64,000 bases of DNA from Odiellus spinosus (lineage: Eukaryota > Arthropoda > Arachnida > Opiliones > Phalangiidae): positions 2,480,001 through 2,544,000 of the forward strand of contig OY987234.1 in the NCBI GenBank assembly GCA_963920705.1. Direction: 5' to 3'. This document shows positions 1 to 12,690 of this stretch, piece by piece. Position 1 is the first letter of the stretch; each line of letters opens with the position of its first letter. A program made the position numbers and the translations under genes. The notes under the pieces are model-generated. The model ran no database searches. It had not been told where the DNA came from and worked only from the letters and a program-made list of their open reading frames with translations.

Positions 1-1390
1 CACTTGGGAAATTTGTGGGTCTACACTTGGGAAATTTGTGGATCTACACTTGGGAAATTTGTGGATCTACACTTGGGAAATTTGGTGATCTACACTTGGG
101 AAATTTGTGGATCTACACTTGGGAAATTTGTGGATCTACACTTGGGAAATTTGTGGATCTACACTTGGGAAATTTGTGGATCTACACTTGGGAAATTTGT
201 GGATCTACACTTGGGAAATTTGGTGATCTACACTTGGGAAATTTGTGGATCTACACTTGGGAAATTTGTGGATCTACACTTGGGAAATTTGTGGATCTAC
301 ACTTGGGAAATTTGTGGATCTACACTTGGGAAATTTGTGGATCTATACTTCTGAAATTTGTGGATCTACACTTAGGAATTTTGTGGATCTACACTTTGGA
401 AATAGGAGGATCTGCACTTGGGAAATTTGTGGATCTGCACTTATGAAATTTGTGGATCTGCACTTGGGAAATTTGTGGATCTGCACTTGGGAAATTTGTG
501 GATCTGCACTTGGGAAATTTGTGGATCAGAACTTGGGAAATTGGTTTATCAGCACTTGGGAAATTGGTGGATCTGCACTTGGGAAATTTGTGGATCTACA
601 CTTGGGAAATTTGTGGATCTACACTTGGGAAATTTGTGGATCTACACTTGGGAAATTTGTGGATCTGCACATGGGAAATTTGTGGATCTACACTTGGGAA
701 ATTTGTGGGTCTACACTTGGGAAATTTGTGGATCTACACTTGGGAAATTTGTGGATCTACACTTGGGAAATTTGGTGATCTACACTTGGGAAATTTGTGG
801 ATCTACACTTGGGAAATTTGTGGATCTACACTTGGGAAATTTGTGGATCTACACTTGGGAAATTTGTGGATCTACACTTGGGAAATATGTGGATCTGCAC
901 TTCTGAAATTTGTGGATCTACACTTAGGAATTTTGTGGATCTACACTTTGGAAATAGGAGGATCTGCACTTGGGAAATTTGTGGATCTGCACTTATGAAA
1001 TTTGTGGATCTGCACTTGGGAAATTTGTGGATCTGCACTTGGGAAATTTGTGGATCTGCACTTGGGAAATTTGTGGATCAGAACTTGGGAAATTGGTTTA
1101 TCAGCACTTGGGAAATTGGTGGATCTGCACTTGGGAAATTTGTGGATCTACACTTGGGAAATTTGTGGATCTACACTTGGGAAATTTGTGGATCTACACT
1201 TGGGAAATTTGTGGATCTACACTTGGGAAATTTGTGGATCTACACTTGGGAAATTTGTTGATCTACACTTGGGAAATTTGTGGATCTACACTTGGGAAAT
1301 TTGTGGATCTATACTTCTGAAATTTGTGGATCTACACTTAGTAAATTTGTGGATCTACACTTAGTAAATTTGTGGATCTACACTTGGGAA
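1..1390 (+). repeat. Higher-order repeat pair, 690/552 bp
   Basis: The variant GTGGGTCTAC near base 15 recurs near 705, and TTTGGTGATC at 81 recurs at 771, both 690 bp (30 monomers) apart. TTTGGTGATC also occurs at 219, so a 138-bp (6-monomer) segment is doubled in the first copy. Downstream markers sit 552 bp (24 monomers) apart: CTTTGGAAATAGG around 393 and 945, and GGATCAGAAC at 523 and 1075. The pair ends near 1,320-1,390, where two consecutive CTTAGTAAAT monomers appear. The ATAGGAGG and CTTCTGAAAT variants create the plus-strand stops here. Confidence 0.85.
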
Positions 1391-4236
1391 ATTTGAGGAT
1401 CTGCACTTGGGAAATTTTTGGATCTGCACTTGGGAAATTTGTGGATCTGCACATGGGAAATTTGTGGATCTAGATTTGGGAAATTTGTGGATCTACACTT
1501 GGGAAATTTGTGGATCTACACTTGGGAAATTTGTGGATCTGCACTTGGGAAATTTGCGGATCTACACTTGGGAAATTTGTAAATCTACATTTGGGAAATT
1601 TGTGGATCTACACTTGGGAAATTTGTGGATCTACACTTGGGAAATTTGTGGATCTGCACATGGGAAATTTGTGGATCTACATTTGGGAAATTTGTGGATC
1701 TACACTTGGGAAATTTGTGGATCTACACTTGGGAAATTTGTGGATCTGCACTTGGGAATTTGTGGATCTACACTTGGGAAATTTGTGGATCTACACTTCG
1801 GAAATTTGTGGATATACACTTGGGAAATTTGTGGATCTGCACTTGGGAAATTTGTGGATCTACATTTGGGAAATTTGTGGATCTACACTTGGGAAATTTG
1901 TGGATCTACAATTGGGAAATTTGTGGATCTGCACTTGGGAAATTTGTGGATCTACGCTTGGGAAATTTGTGGATCTACACTTGGGAAATTTGTGGATCTA
2001 CACTTGGGAATTTTGTGGATCTGCACTTGGGAAATTTGCGGATCTACACTTGGGAAATTTGTAAATCTACATTTGGGAAATTTGTGGATCTACACTTGGG
2101 AAATTTGTGGATCTACACTTGGGAAATCTGTGGATCTGCACATGGGAAATTTTTGGATCTACATTTGGGAAATTTGTGGATCTACACTTGGGAAATTTGT
2201 GGATCTACACTTGGGAAATTTGTGGATCTGCACTTGGGAATTTGTGGATCTACACTTGGGAAATTTGTGGATCTACACTTGGGAAATTTGTGGATATACA
2301 CTTGGGAAATTTGTGGATCTGCACTTGGGAAATTTGCGGATCTACACTTGGGAAATTTGTAAATCTACATTTGGGAAATTTGTGGATCTACACTTGGGAA
2401 ATTTGTGGATCTACACTTGGGAAATTTGTGGATCTACACTTGGGAAATTTGTGGATCTACACTTGGGAAATTTGTGGATCTACACTTGGGAAATTTGTGG
2501 ATCTACACTTGGGAAATTTGTGGATCTACACTTGGGAAATTTGTGGATCTACACTTGGGAAATTTGAGGATCTGCACTTGGGAAATTTTTGGATCTGCAC
2601 TTGGGAAATATGTGGATCTGCACTTGGGAAATTTGTGGTTCTACACTTGGGAAATTTGTGGATCTACATTTGGGAAATTTGTGGATCTACACTTGGGAAA
2701 TTTGTGGATCTACACTTGGGAAATTTGTGGATCTACACTTGGGAAATTTGTGGATCTACACTTGGGAAATTTGTGGGTCTACACTTGGGAAATTTGTGGA
2801 TCTACACTTGGGAAATTTGTGGATCTGCACTTATGAAATTTGTGGATCTGCACTTGGGAAATTTGTGGATCTGCACTTGGGAAATTTGTGGATCGACACT
2901 TGGGAAATAGGAGGATCTGCACTTGGGAAATTTGTGGATCTGCACTTATGAAATTTGTGGATCTGCACTTGGGAAATTTGTGGATCTGCACTGGGAAATT
3001 TGTGGATCTGCACTTGGGAAATTTGTGGATCTGCACTTGGGAAATTTGTGGATCTGAACTTGGGAAATTTGTGGATCTACATTTGGGAAATTTGTGGATC
3101 TACACTTGGGAAATTTGTGGATCTACAATTGGGAAATTTGTGGATCTGCACTTGGGAAATTTGTGGATCTACGCTTGGGAAATTTGTGGATCTACACTTG
3201 GGAAATTTGTGGATCTACACTTGGGAATTTTGTGGATCTGCACTTGGGAAATTTGCGGATCTACACTTGGGAAATTTGTAAATCTACATTTGGGAAATTT
3301 GTGGATCTACACTTGGGAAATTTGTGGATCTACACTTGGGAAATTTGTGGATCTGCACATGGGAAATTTTTGGATCTACACTTGGGAATTTTGTGGATCT
3401 GCACTTGGGAAATTTGCGGATCTACACTTGGGAAATTTGTAAATCTACATTTGGGAAATTTGTGGATCTACACTTGGGAAATTTGTGGATCTACACTTGG
3501 GAAATTTGTGGATCTGCACATGGGAAATTTTTGGATCTACATTTGGGAAATTTGTGGATCTACACTTGGGAAATTTGTGGATCTACACTTGGGAAATTTG
3601 TGGATCTGCACTTGGGAATTTGTGGATCTACACTTGGGAAATTTGTGGATCTACACTTGGAAAATTTGTGGATATACACTTGGGAAATTTGTGGATCTGC
3701 ACTTGGGAAATTTGCGGATCTACACTTGGGAAATTTGTAAATCTACATTTGGGAAATTTGTGGATCTACACTTGGGAAATTTGTGGATCTACACTTGGGA
3801 AATTTGTGGATCTACACTTGGGAAATTTGTGGATCTACACTTGGGAAATTTGTGGATCTACACTTGGGAAATTTGTGGATCTACACTTGGGAAATTTGTG
3901 GATCTACACTTGGGAAATTTGTGGATCTACACTTGGGAAATTTGTGGATCTACACTTGGGAAATTTGAGGATCTGCACTTGGGAAATTTTTGGATCTGCA
4001 CTTGGGAAATATGTGGATCTGCACTTGGGAAATTTGTGGTTCTACACTTGGGAAATTTGTGGATCTACATTTGGGAAATTTGTGGATCTACACTTGGGAA
4101 ATTTGTGGATCTACACTTGGGAAATTTGTGGATCTACACTTGGGAAATTTGTGGATCTACACTTGGGAAATTTGTGGGTCTACACTTGGGAAATTTGTGG
4201 ATCTACACTTGGGAAATTTGTGGATCTGCACTTATG
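1391..4236 (+). repeat. Type B satellite segment with GCGG/GTAAAT dimers and a 1,378-bp repeat
   Basis: This segment carries a two-monomer signature: a monomer starting GCGGATCTAC followed by one starting GTAAATCTACATTT. GCGG occurs at 1556, 2038, 2336, 3255, 3416 and 3714. The steps 2038 to 3416 and 2336 to 3714 are both 1,378 bp (60 monomers minus 2 bp, explained by 22-mers reading CTTGGGAATTTGTGG). The 1556 to 2038 step is 482 bp (21 monomers minus 1). Homology between about 2,040 and 3,420 runs for roughly 1 kb before the copies part near 3,075 and 4,476. A TCTAGA variant at 1469 is the same marker found repeatedly between 27 and 47 kb. Confidence 0.85.
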
Positions 4237-6980
4237 AAATTTGTGGATCTGCACTTGGGAAATTTGTGGATCTGCACTTGGGAAATTTGTGGATCGACAC
4301 TTAGGAAATAGGAGGATCTGCACTTGGGAAATTTGTGGATCTGCACTTATGAAATTTGTGGATCTGCACTTGGGAAATTTGTGGATCTCCACTGGGAAAT
4401 TTGTGGATCTGCACTTGGGAAATTTGTGGATCTGCACTTGGGAAATTTGTGGATCTGAACTTGGGAAATTTGTGGATCAGCACTTGGGAAATTTGTGGAT
4501 CTACACTTGGGAAATTTGTGGATCTACACTTGAGAAATTTGAGGATCTGCACTTGGGAAATTTTTGGATCTGCACTTGGGAAATTTGTGGATCTGCACTT
4601 GGGAAATTTGTGGTTCTACACTTGGGAAATTTGTGGATCTACATTTGGGAAATTTGTGGATCTACACTTGGGAAATTTGTGGATCTACACTTGGGAAATT
4701 TGTGGATCTGCACTTGGGAAAATTGTGGATCTACACTTGGGAAATTTGTGGATCTATACTTCTGAAATTTGTGGATCTATACTTCTGAAATTTGTGGATC
4801 TACACTTGGGAAATTTGAGGATCTGCACTTGGGAAATTTTTGGATCTGCACTTGGGAAATTTGTGGATCTGAACTTGGGAAATTTGTGGATCTGCACTTG
4901 GGAAATTTGTGGATCTGCACTTGGGAAATTTGTGGATCTGCACTTGGGAAATTTGTGGATCTACACTTGGGAAATTTGTGGATCTATACTTGGGAAATTT
5001 GTGGATCTACACTTGGGAAATTTGTGGATCTACACTTGGGAAATTTGTGGATCTATACTTCTGAAATTTGTGGATCTACACTTAGGAAATTTGTGGATCT
5101 ACACTTGGGAAATTTGTGGATCTACACTTGGGAAATTTGTGGATCTACACTTGAGAAATTTGAGGATCTGCACTTGGGAAATTTTTGGATCTGCACTTGG
5201 GAAATTTGTGGATCTGCACTTGGGAAATTTGTGGTTCTACACTTGGGAAATTTGTGGATCTACATTTGGGAAATTTGTGGATCTACACTTGGGAAATTTG
5301 TGGATCTACACTTGGGAAATTTGTGGATCTGCACTTGGGAAATTTGTGGATCTGCACTTATGAAATTTGTGGATCTGCACTTGGGAAATTTGTGGATCTG
5401 CACTTGGGAAATTTGTGGATCGACACTTGGGAAATAGGAGGATCTGCACTTGGGAAATTTGTGGATCTGCACTTATGAAATTTGTGGATCTGCACTTGGG
5501 AAATTTGTGGATCTGCACTGGGAAATTTGTGGATCTGCACTTGGGAAATTTGTGGATCTGCACTTGGGAAATTTGTGGATCTGAACTTGGGAAATTTGTG
5601 GATCAGCACTTGGGAAATTTGTGGATCTACACTTGGGAAATTTGTGGATCTACACTTGAGAAATTTGAGGATCTGCACTTGGGAAATTTTTGGATCTGCA
5701 CTTGGGAAATTTGTGGATCTGCACTTGGGAAATTTGTGGTTCTACACTTGGGAAATTTGTGGATCTACATTTGGGAAATTTGTGGATCTACACTTGGGAA
5801 ATTTGTGGATCTACACTTGGGAAATTTGTGGATCTGCACTTGGGAAAATTGTGGATCTACACTTGGGAAATTTGTGGATCTATACTTCTGAAATTTGTGG
5901 ATCTATACTTCTGAAATTTGTGGATCTACACTTGGGAAATTTGAGGATCTGCACTTGGGAAATTTTTGGATCTGCACTTGGGAAATTTGTGGATCTGAAC
6001 TTGGGAAATTTGTGGATCTGCACTTGGGAAATTTGTGGATCTGCACTTGGGAAATTTGTGGATCTGCACTTGGGAAATTTGTGGATCTACACTTGGGAAA
6101 TTTGTGGATCTATACTTGGGAAATTTGTGGATCTACACTTGGGAAATTTGTGGATCTACACTTGGGAAATTTGTGGATCTATACTTCTGAAATTTGTGGA
6201 TCTACACTTAGGAAATTTGTGGATCTACACTTGGGAAATTTGTGGATCTACACTTGGAAATTTGTGGATCTACACTTGAGAAATTTGAGGATCTGCACTT
6301 GGGAAATTTTTGGATCTGCACTTGGGAAATTTGTGGATCTGCACTTGGGAAATTTGTGGATCTACACTTGGGAAATTTTTGGATCTGCACTTGGGAAATT
6401 TGTGGATCTGAACCTGGGAAATTTGTGGATCTACATTTGGGAAATTTGTGGATCTACACTTGGGAAATTTGTGGATCTACACTTGGGAAATTTGTGGATC
6501 TGCACTTGGGAAAATTGTGGATCTACACTTGGGAAATTTGTGGATCTATACTTCTGAAATTTGTGGATCTATACTTCTGAAATTTGTGGATCTACACTTG
6601 GGAAATTTGAGGATCTGCACTTGGGAAATTTTTGGATCTGCACTTGGGAAATTTGTGGATCTGAACTTGGGAAATTTGTGGATCTGCACTTGGGAAATTT
6701 GTGGATCTGCACTTGGGAAATTTGTGGATCTGCACTTGGGAAATTTGTGGATCTACACTTGGGAAATTTGTGGATCTATACTTGGGAAATTTGTGGATCT
6801 ACACTTGGGAAATTTGTGGATCTACACTTGGGAAATTTGTGGATCTATACTTCTGAAATTTATGGATCTACACTTGGGAAATTTGTGGATCTACACTTGG
6901 GAAATTTGTGGATCTATACTTCTGAAATTTGTGGATCTACACTTAGGAAATTTGTGGATCTACACTTGGGAAATTTGAGG
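4237..6980 (+). repeat. Tandem higher-order repeats of 1,126 and 666 bp
   Basis: A monomer shortened to CACTGGG lies at 4385 (with a private CTCC) and at 5511, 1,126 bp apart (49 monomers minus 1). The same offset links the whole stretch from about 4,240 to 5,130 with 5,365 to 6,255. A further partial copy is offset by 666 bp (29 monomers minus 1), linking about 5,895 to 6,561. The shortened monomer also occurs upstream at 2984 and far downstream at 48959. Doubled CTATACTTCTGAAA monomers occur around 4,755-4,790, 5,880-5,915 and 6,545-6,580. Confidence 0.85.
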
Positions 6981-8500
6981 ATCTGCACTTGGGAAGTTTT
7001 TGGATCTGCACTTGTTAAATTTGTGGATCTGCACTTGGGAAATTTGTGGTTCTACACTTGGGAAATTTTTGGATCTACATTTGGGAAATTTGTGGATCTA
7101 CACTTGGGAAATTTGTGGATCTACACTTGGGAAATTTGTGGATCTACACTTGGGAAATTTGTGGATCCACACTTGGGAAATTTGTGGATCTACACTTGGG
7201 AAATTTGTGGATCTACACTTGGGAAATTTGTGAATCTAAACTTGGGAAATTTGTGGATCTACACTTGGGAAATTTGTGGATCTACACTTGGGAAATTTGT
7301 GGATCTACACTTGGGAAATTTGAGGATCTGCACTTGGGAAATTTTTTGATCTGCACTTGGGAAATTTGTGGATCTGCACTTGGGAAATTTGTGGATCTAC
7401 ACTTGGGAAATTTTTGGATCTGCACTTGGGAAATTTGTGGATCTGAACTTGGGAAATTTGTGGATCTGCACTTGGGAAATTTGTGGATCTGCACTTGGGA
7501 AATTTGTGGATATGCACTTGGGAAATTTGTGGATCTGCACTTGGGAAATTTTTGGATCTGCACTTGTGAAATTTGTGGATCTGCACTTGGGAAATTTGTG
7601 GTTCTGCACATGGGAAATTTGTGGTTCTACAATTGGGAAATTTGTGGACCTACATTTGGGAAATTTGTGGATCTACACTTGGGAAATTTGTGGATCTACA
7701 CTTGGGAAATTTTTGGATCTGCACTTGGGAAATTTGTGGATCTGCACTTGTGAAATTTGTGGATCTGCACTTGGGAAATTTGTGGATCTGCACTTGGGAA
7801 ATTTGTGTATCTGCACTTGGGAAATTTGTGGATCTGAACTTGGGAAATTTGTGGATCTGCACTTGGGAAATTTGTGGATCTACACTTGGGAAATTTGTGG
7901 GTCTACACTTGGGAAATTTGTGGATCTACACTTGGGAAATTTGAGGATCTGCACTTGGGAAATTTTTTGATCTGCACTTGGGAAATTTGTGGATCTGCAC
8001 TTGGGAAATTTGTGGATCTACACTTGGGAAATTTTTGGATCTGCACTTGGGAAATTTGTGGATCTGAACTTGGGAAATTTGTGGATCTGCACTTGGGAAA
8101 TTTGTGGATCTGCACTTGGGAAATTTGTGGATATGCACTTGGGAAATTTGTGGATCTGCACTTGGGAAATTTTTTTATCTGCACTTGTGAAATTTGTGGA
8201 TCTGCACTTGGGAAATTTGTGGTTCTGCACATGGGAAATTTGTGGTTCTACAATTGGGAAATTTGTGGACCTACATTTGGGAAATTTGTGGATCTACACT
8301 TGGGAAATTTGTGGATCTACACTTGGGAAATTTTTGGATCTGCACTTGGGAAATTTGTGGATCTGCACTTGTGAAATTTGTGGATCTGCACTTGGGAAAT
8401 TTGTGGATCTGCACTTGGGAAATTTGTGTATCTGCACTTGGGAAATTTGTGGATCTGAACTTGGGAAATTTGTGGATCTGCACTTGGGAAATTTGTGGAT
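6981..8500 (+). repeat. Type A composite segment, first part, with a 621-bp tandem pair
   Basis: From a marker monomer CTTGTTAAATTTGTGG near 7,012 the array carries variants GGATCCACAC, TTTTTTGATC, GGATATGCAC, CACATGGG and GTGGACCTACATTT. The stretch starting near 7,280 is repeated 621 bp downstream (27 monomers) near 7,900, including the rare trio GTGGTTCTGCACATGG, CTACAATTGG and GTGGACCTAC. It is rich in TGCAC monomers, so minus-strand frames open here. The same pair reappears near 17,240 with 69 bp missing from its first copy, and as a single copy near 50,090. Confidence 0.85.
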
Positions 8501-9480
8501 CTACACTTGGGAAATTTGTGGATCTATACTTCTGAAATTTGTAGATCTACACTTAGGAAATTTGTGGATCTACACTTGGGAAATTTGAGGATATGCACTT
8601 GGGAAATTTTTGGATCTGCACTTGGGAAATTTGTGGATCTGAACTTGGGAAATTTGTGGATCTGCACTTGGGAAATTTGTGGATCTGCACTTGGGAAATT
8701 TGTGGATCTGCACTTGGGAAATTTGTGGATCTACACTTGGGAAATTTGTGGATCTATACTTGGGAAATTTGTGGATCTACACTTGGGAAATTTGTGGATC
8801 TACACTTGGGAAATTTGTGGATCTATACTTCTGAAATTTGTGGATCTACACTTAGGAAATTTGTGGATCTACACTTGGAAATTTGTGGATCTACACTTGG
8901 GAAATTTGTGGATCTATACTTCTGAAATTTGTGGATCTACACTTAGGAAATTTGTGGATCTACACTTGGGAAATTTGAGGATCTGCACTTGGGAAATTTT
9001 TGGATCTGCACTTGGGAAATTTGTGGTTCTACACTTGGGAAATTTTTGGATCTACATTTGGGAAATTTGTGGATCTACACTTGGGAAATTTGTGGATCTA
9101 CACTTGGGAAATTTGTGGATCTACACTTGGGAAATTTGTGGATCTACACTTGGGAAATTTGTGGATCTACACTTGGGAAATTTGTTTATCTACACTTGGG
9201 AAATTTGTGGATCTATATTTGGGAAATTTGTGGATCTACACTTGGGAAATTTGTGGATCTACACTTGGGAAATTTGTGGATCTAACCTTGGGAAATTTGT
9301 GGATCTACACTTGGGAAATTTGTGGATCTACACTTGGGAAATTTGTGGATCTACACTTGGGAAATTTGTGGATCTACACTTGGGAAATTTGTGGATCTAC
9401 TCTTGGGAAATTTGTGGATCTGCACTTGGGAAATTTGTGGATCTACACTTGGGAAATTTGTGGATCTGCACTTATAAAAT
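8501..9480 (+). repeat. Type A composite segment, middle part
   Basis: The segment runs from TGCAC-rich to TACAC-rich monomers. It includes a 10-bp perfect palindrome GTAGATCTAC at 8541, a GAGGATATGCAC monomer near 8,590, a 22-mer CACTTGGAAATTTG near 8,875, GTTTATCTAC near 9,185, CTATATTTGGG near 9,215 and TCTAACCTT with AACC at 9284. Each marker recurs 9,890 or 9,867 bp downstream, so this stretch belongs to the large duplicated unit. Confidence 0.85.
8541..8550. repeat. GTAGATCTAC palindromic monomer variant
   Basis: A single G to A change turns the usual GTGGATCTAC into a perfect 10-bp palindrome that includes AGATCT. The same form is at 18431, 9,890 bp away, as expected for the duplicated segment, and at 54334 in a different monomer context. 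It is useful as a landmark; I see no evidence that it is a binding site. Confidence 0.8.
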
Positions 9481-12400
9481 TTGTGGTTCTACACTTGGGA
9501 AATTTGTGGATCTACACTTGGGAAATTTGTGGATCTACACTTGGGAAATTTGAGGATCTGCACTTGGGAAAATTGTGGGTCTACACTTGGGAAATTTGTG
9601 TATCTACACTTGGGAAATTTGTGGATTTACACTTGGGAAATTTGTGGATCTACACTTGGGAAATTTGTGGATCTACACTTGGGAAATTTGTGGATCTACA
9701 CTTGGGAAATTTGTGGATCTACACTTGGGAAATTTGTGGATCTACACTTGGGAAATTTGAGGATCTGCACTTGGGAAATTTTTGGATCTGCACTTGGGGA
9801 AATTTGTGGATCTGCACTTGGGAAATTTGTGGTTCTACACTTGGGAAATTTGTGGATCTACATTTGGGAAATTTGTGGATCTACACTTGGGAAATTTGTG
9901 GATCTACACTTGGGAAATTTGTGGATCTGCACTTGGGAAATTTGTGGATCTACACTTGGGAAATTTGTGGATCTACATTTGGGAAATTTGTGGATCTACA
10001 CTTTTGAAATTTGTGGATCTACTCTTGGGAAATTTGTGGATCTGCACTTGGGAAATTTGTGGATCTACACTTGGGAAATTTGTGGATCTGCACTTATGAA
10101 ATTTGTGGTTCTACACTTGGGAAATTTGTGGATCTACATTTGGGAAATTTGTGGATCTACACTTGGGAAATTTGTGGATCTACACTTGGGAAATTTGTGG
10201 ATTTACACTTGGGAAATTTGTGGATCTACACTTGGGAAATTTTTGGATCTACACTTGGGAAATTTGGTGATCTACACTTGGGAAATTTGTGGATCTACAC
10301 TTGGGAAATTTGTGGATCTACACTTGGGAAATTTGTGGATCTACACTTGGGAAATTTGTGGATCTACACATGGGAAATTTGTGGATCTACACTTGGGAAA
10401 TTTGTGGATCTGCACTTGGGAAATTTGTGGATCTACACTTGGGAAATTTGTGTATCTACATTTGGGAAATTTGTGGATCTACACTTGGGAAATTTGTGGA
10501 TCTACTCTTGGGAAATCTGTGGATCTGCACTTGGGAAATTTGTGGATCTACACTTGGGAAATTTGTGGATCTGCACTTATGAAATTTGTGGTTCTACACT
10601 TGGGAATTTTGTGGATCTACATTTGGGAAATTTGTGGATCTACACTTGGGAAATTTGTGGATCTGCACTTGGGAAATTTGTGGGTCTACACTTGGGAAAT
10701 TTGTGGATCTACACTTGGGAAATTTGTGGATTTACACTTGGGAAATTTGTGGATCTACACTTGGGAAATTTTTGGATCTACACTTGGGAAATTTGGTGAT
10801 CTACACTTGGGAAATTTGTGGATCTACACTTGGGAAATTTGTGGATCTACACTAGGGAAATTTGTGGATCTACACTTGGGAAATTTGGGGATCTACACTT
10901 GGAAAATTTGTGGATCTATACTTCTGAAATTTGTGGATCTATACTTAGGAATTTTGTGGATCTACACTTGGGAAATAAGAGGATCTGCACTTGGGAAATT
11001 TGTGGATCTGCACTTATGAAATTTGTGGATCTGCACTTATGAAATTTGTGGATCTGCACTTGGGAAATTTGTGGATCTGCACTTGGGAAATTTGTGGATC
11101 TGCACTTGGGAAATTTGTGGATCTACACTTGGGAAATTTGTGGATCTGCACTTGGGAAATTTGTGGATCTGCACTTGGGAAATTTGTGGATCTGCACTTG
11201 GGAAATTTGTGGATCTGCACTTGGGAAATTTGTGGATATGCACTTGGGAAATTTGTGGATCTGCACTTGGGAAATTTTTGGATCTGCACTTGTGAAATTT
11301 GTGGATCTGCACTTGGGAAATTTGTGGTTCTGCACATGGGAAATTTGTGGCCCTACATTTGGGAAATTTGTGGATCTACACTTGAGAAATTTGTGGATCT
11401 ACACTTGGGAAATTTGTGGATCTGCACTTGGGAAATTTGTGGATCCGCACTTGGGAAATTTGTGGATCTGCACTTGTGAAATTTGTGGATCTGCACTTGG
11501 GAAATTTGTGGATCTGCACTTGGGAAATTTGTTGATCTACACTTGGGAAATTTGTGGATCTATACTTCTGAAATTTGTGGATCTACACTTGGGAAATTTG
11601 TGGATCTGCACTTGGGAAATTTGTGGATCTGCACTTGTGAAATTTGTGGATCTGCACATGGGAAATTTGTGGACCTACATTTGGGAAATTTGTGGATCTA
11701 CACTTGAGAAATTTGTGGATTTACACTTGGGAAATTTGTGGATCTACACTTGGGAAATTTTTGGATCTACACTTGGGAAATTTGGTGATCTACACTTGGG
11801 AAATTTGTGGATCTACACTTGGGAAATTTGTGGATCTACACTTGGGAAATTTGTGGATCTACACTTGGGAAATTTGTGGATCTACACTTGGGAAATTTGT
11901 GGATCTACACTTGGGAAATTTGTGGATCTGCACTTGGGAAATTTGTGGATCTACACTTGGGAAATTTGTGTATCTACACTTGGGAAATTTGTGGATCTAC
12001 TCTTGGGAAATCTGTGGATCTGCACTTGGGAAATTTGTGGATCTACACTTGGGAAATTTGTGGATCTGCACTTATGAAATTTGTGGTTCTACACTTGGGA
12101 ATTTTGTGGATCTACATTTGGGAAATTTGTGGATCTACACTTGGGAAATTTGTTGATCTGCACTTGGGAAATTTGTGGGTCTACACTTGGGAAATTTGTG
12201 GATCTACACTTGGGAAATTTGTGGATTTACACTTGGGAAATTTGTGGATCTACACTTGGGAAATTTTTGGATCTACACTTGGGAAATTTGGTGATCTACA
12301 CTTGGGAAATTTGTGGATTTACACTTGGGAAATTTGTGGATCTGCACTTGGGAAATTTGTGGATCTGCACTTGTGAAATTTGTGGATCTGCACTTGGGAA

Positions 12401-12690
12401 ATTTGTGGATCTGCACTTGGGAAATTTGTGGATCTGCACTTGGGAAATTTGTGGATCTGAACTTGGGAAATTTGTGGATCTGCACTTGGGAAATTTGTGG
12501 ATCTACACTTGGGAAATTTGTGGATCTATACTTCTGAAATTTGTGGATCTACACTTAGGAAATTTGTGGATCTACACTTGGGAAATTTGTGGATCTACAC
12601 TTGGGAAATTTGTGGATCTATACTTCTGAAATTTGTGGATCTACACTTAGGAAATTTGTGGATCTACACTTGGGAAATTTGAGGTTCTGC
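9481..12690 (+). repeat. Type A composite segment, last part
   Basis: Markers in order are a 24-mer CACTTGGGGAAAT at 9791, CTACACTTTTGAAA near 10,000, CTACTCTTGGG near 10,020 and 10,500, TTTGGTGATC near 10,265, ACTAGGG at 10851, AATAAGAGG near 10,975, doubled CTTATGAAAT monomers near 11,010-11,040, GTGGCCCTAC near 11,350 and GGATCCGCAC near 11,440. The first roughly 1.5 kb has no stop in one plus frame (512 codons), which the monomer structure explains fully. It is copied with 10,765-bp offset at 20,246 onward; subsegments recur at 13.1, 15.1, 32 and 53.7 kb. Confidence 0.85.

Noticed and set aside
393..420. AATAGGAGG as a ribosome binding site before an open frame
   Set aside because: It is a recurrent monomer variant (also near 960, 2,907, 5,434, 27,350, 55,788 and elsewhere). 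It lies inside the array and has no gene after it.
1407..2567. 386-codon open frame as a tryptophan-rich secreted or surface protein
   Set aside because: The regular W, C and Y spacing comes from the 23-bp unit read in three phases. 22-mers inside it change the phase without closing it, which shows there is no frame constraint.
9481..11019. 512-codon open frame, and its twin at 20,246-21,784, as a repeat-protein gene
   Set aside because: The peptide is the circular translation of the satellite and is equally open in the other plus frames over much of the array. It starts from a non-ATG codon, has no upstream signal or unique terminus, and ends at an ordinary monomer variant.
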